The translations under genes were made by a program, and so were the position numbers. Positions 5,867-7,442 of a stretch of 7,442 bases of DNA are shown here, piece by piece. Numbering within the stretch: position 1 is the stretch's first letter; the number at the start of each line of letters is the position of its first letter. This DNA is from Chitinophagaceae bacterium (GTDB taxonomy: Bacteria > Bacteroidota > Bacteroidia > Chitinophagales > Chitinophagaceae), in assembly GCA_009996555.1 (NCBI GenBank), contig JAACZX010000508.1:1-7442 (forward strand), written 5' to 3'. The notes below the pieces were generated by a model, which saw only the letters and a list, made by a program, of their open reading frames with translations, did not search any database and was not told where the DNA came from.

Positions 5867-6766
5867 ATGATATACCCCATCCACAGGCTGCGGCAGATAC
5901 TGCAGTTCATTACCCGTCATCCACTTGCCGGAAGGCATAAGCTGACATTCCTTTTTCGTTTTTTTTCCTGGCAATTCTCACAATTTATTTATCCTCATGA
6001 AACGGAGAAGAAGTTTACATCGAAGACAAAGCTGGTTTTAAAAAAAGGACTGATCGGCAGTACGGGAAATTTATACACCGGGCTTCACGATTTTCCTGAA
6101 ATGGGTTTTTTGCTTCATTTTCTGCGAGCCGGTGATCAATTTGCCGATATCGGGGCAAATAACGGGAGTTATACGGTACTAGCTTCGGGACATGTTGGTG
6201 CCAAAACGGTGTGTTTTGAACCAATTGATTCCACCAGGGGTTGGCTGCTGAAAAATATACAGGCAAATAAAGCGGAAGCGCTTGTGAAGGTATATCCTTT
6301 TGCTTTGGGCGATGTGAAAAAGAGGGTTCTTTTTTCAAGTGCTCTTGATGCGGAAAACCATGTACTTGTTGAAGAAGAAAATCATGCCGGTATTTTTATT
6401 GAAGTAGACGTGTTTGATGAGTTGTGTTTTCCACAGCAGGTACCCGTGCTGGTTAAACTGGATGTGGAAGGGTATGAAGCTGCTGTTTTGTCGGGTATGA
6501 AAAAAACGCTGGCTGATGAGCGATTAAAGGCTATCATTATTGAATTGAACGGTTCGGGTTACAGGTATGGGTATGATGAAAAACAGATCCATGCCGATCT
6601 GTTAAGCTATGGGTTTCTGCCTTATACTTACAATCCGTTTAAACGTGCGTTGATCCAGTGGGAGAGTTTTGGACCAAATAATACGATCTATTGCCGTGAT
6701 CTGTCTTTTATCAAAAACCGGCTACAGCATGCTGCGCAGGTTTTGGTTGCCGGTGAACTGTTTTAA
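5867..6766 (+). CDS. FkbM family methyltransferase
   Basis: A 299-residue SAM-dependent methyltransferase of the FkbM family, whose members often O-methylate sugars in polysaccharide and glycolipid loci. FADIGANNGSYT (92-103) is the SAM-binding motif I. CFEPI (116-120) carries the acidic residue Glu118, FALGD (145-149) follows, and VKLDVEGYEAAVLSGM (196-211) is the hallmark FkbM segment with D199, E201 and E204. IIIELNG (223-229) is a further core strand. The roughly 85-residue N-terminal extension before motif I is rich in aromatic and basic residues (for example LFRFFSWQFSQFIYP) and may contact membrane or acceptor. It begins 9 bp after the GT2 gene and ends 21 bp before the next glycosyltransferase, consistent with decoration of the same glycan. 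The family is secure; the hydroxyl that is methylated cannot be named. Confidence 0.92.
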   Translation: MIYPIHRLRQILQFITRHPLAGRHKLTFLFRFFSWQFSQFIYPHETEKKFTSKTKLVLKKGLIGSTGNLYTGLHDFPEMGFLLHFLRAGDQFADIGANNGSYTVLASGHVGAKTVCFEPIDSTRGWLLKNIQANKAEALVKVYPFALGDVKKRVLFSSALDAENHVLVEEENHAGIFIEVDVFDELCFPQQVPVLVKLDVEGYEAAVLSGMKKTLADERLKAIIIELNGSGYRYGYDEKQIHADLLSYGFLPYTYNPFKRALIQWESFGPNNTIYCRDLSFIKNRLQHAAQVLVAGELF

Positions 6767-6787
6767 TATTCCCGTTGTCTGTTGCAA

Positions 6788-7442
6788 ATGAAAAAATTAG
6801 CTATCATTACCACACACCCTGTTCAATATCATGCACCCCTGTTCCGGCTGCTCCATGAGCGTGGGCGTATTGCTGTAAAAGTATTTTATACCTGGGGGCA
6901 ATCGAAGGATGCTGTTTATGATGCCCGTTTTGGTCTTGAGCGTAGCTGGGATATTCCATTGCTTGAAGGGTATGATCATGTGTTTGTGCGTAATACTTCC
7001 CGAAGGCCCGATTCAAACCGTTTTTTTGGTGTTATCAATCCGGGCTTTGTTGAACAATTACGAAAGGAACAATTTGATGCTGTGCTTGTGTACCGATGGA
7101 GCCTGTTCAGTCATGTACGTATTTTGCGTGCATTTGGTAAACATTCACGGTTGTTTTTCCGTGGCGATTCGCATTTAATACATTCACAAAGCAGTGTAAA
7201 AACGCTTGTAAAAAAATGGCTCATGCGTTTTGTTTATCAAAACATAACGAAAGCATTTTATGTAGGCCAATATAACAAAGCTTATTTCAAGGAATATGGT
7301 TTTACAGATGAGCAATTGGTTTACGCAGCACATGCCATTGATAATAACCGGTTTTCAAATGAATCAGAAAAATGGGAAGCATCAGCAAAAAGAGAACGGC
7401 AGCTTCGCTCCATTCCTGACAACTGTATTGTGTTTTTGTATG
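6788..7442 (+). CDS. GT4-like glycosyltransferase, 5' part (cut by window end)
   Basis: An ATG at 6788 opens a frame with no stop before the window ends, giving 218 residues of the N-terminal part. KKLAIITTHPVQYHAPLFRLL (residues 2-22) is a characteristic opening of a GT4 subgroup common in polysaccharide clusters. FFRGDSH (123-129) and AFYVGQYNKAYFKEYGF (156-172) are also typical: the latter is the inter-domain segment where these proteins read YxGxxNxxYFxxxG. CIVFLY at the very end should be the first strand of the C-terminal nucleotide-sugar domain, so most of the donor-binding half is missing from view. A second, shorter open frame at 6909-7178 overlaps in another phase and is a shadow. 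It lies 21 bp after the FkbM gene, in the same operon. Donor and acceptor unknown. Confidence 0.85.
   Translation, partial: MKKLAIITTHPVQYHAPLFRLLHERGRIAVKVFYTWGQSKDAVYDARFGLERSWDIPLLEGYDHVFVRNTSRRPDSNRFFGVINPGFVEQLRKEQFDAVLVYRWSLFSHVRILRAFGKHSRLFFRGDSHLIHSQSSVKTLVKKWLMRFVYQNITKAFYVGQYNKAYFKEYGFTDEQLVYAAHAIDNNRFSNESEKWEASAKRERQLRSIPDNCIVFLY

Noticed and set aside
6909..7178. An 89-residue + strand open frame
   Set aside because: It overlaps the glycosyltransferase beginning at 6788 in another phase; that frame has clear GT4 motifs while this one has none.

Overview
The window is part of a surface-polysaccharide (O-antigen, capsule or exopolysaccharide) biosynthesis locus, most likely from a Bacteroidota bacterium. 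A Chitinophagaceae-type host is plausible, but that rank is a guess. The host inference rests on moderate-to-low GC with strong TTT, ATT and AAA use, no recognisable Shine-Dalgarno sequence before any start (one start is TTG), and the kinds of proteins encoded. No tRNA, rRNA, mobile element, CRISPR array or integrase was seen.

All nine genes lie on the + strand and are tightly packed. Gaps are -4, 9, 5, 17, 28, 39, 9 and 21 bp, so this reads as one operon entered and left in mid-gene. In order: (1) the 3' end of an upstream gene whose tail resembles a MaoC-like hotdog protein; (2) an FabG-like short-chain dehydrogenase/reductase overlapping it by ATGA; (3) a GT4-like GT-B glycosyltransferase with a TTG start; (4) a GT56 (WecF-type) glycosyltransferase, copy A; (5) a class I SAM-methyltransferase-like protein with a hydrophobic N-terminus; (6) GT56 copy B, paralogous to copy A; (7) a GT2-like GT-A glycosyltransferase; (8) an FkbM-family methyltransferase; (9) the 5' part of a second GT4-like glycosyltransferase, cut by the window end. 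No gap exceeds 39 bp.

Inferred joint role: the five glycosyltransferases (two GT56, two GT4-like, one GT2-like) would add sugars one by one to a lipid-linked oligosaccharide on the inner face of the cytoplasmic membrane. The two methyltransferase-type proteins would decorate it. The hotdog/SDR pair at the left edge may belong to an acyl-chain module that supplies an unusual N- or O-acyl group. The GT56 family is known for moving 4-acetamido-4,6-dideoxygalactose (Fuc4NAc) from dTDP, so a 4-amino-4,6-dideoxyhexose is a reasonable guess for one or two residues of the repeat unit. No nucleotide-sugar synthesis gene, flippase or polymerase lies in the window.

The main oddities are: two GT56 paralogs flanking a methyltransferase-like gene, with very different base composition in equivalent segments; a terminator-like hairpin filling the longest gap (4956-4987), between GT56 copy B and the GT2 gene; a TTG-started glycosyltransferase lying in the same frame as the preceding SDR stop; and a poorly classified methyltransferase-like protein with a possible membrane anchor. 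These are moderate-interest observations. I do not see clear evidence of a wholly new system.
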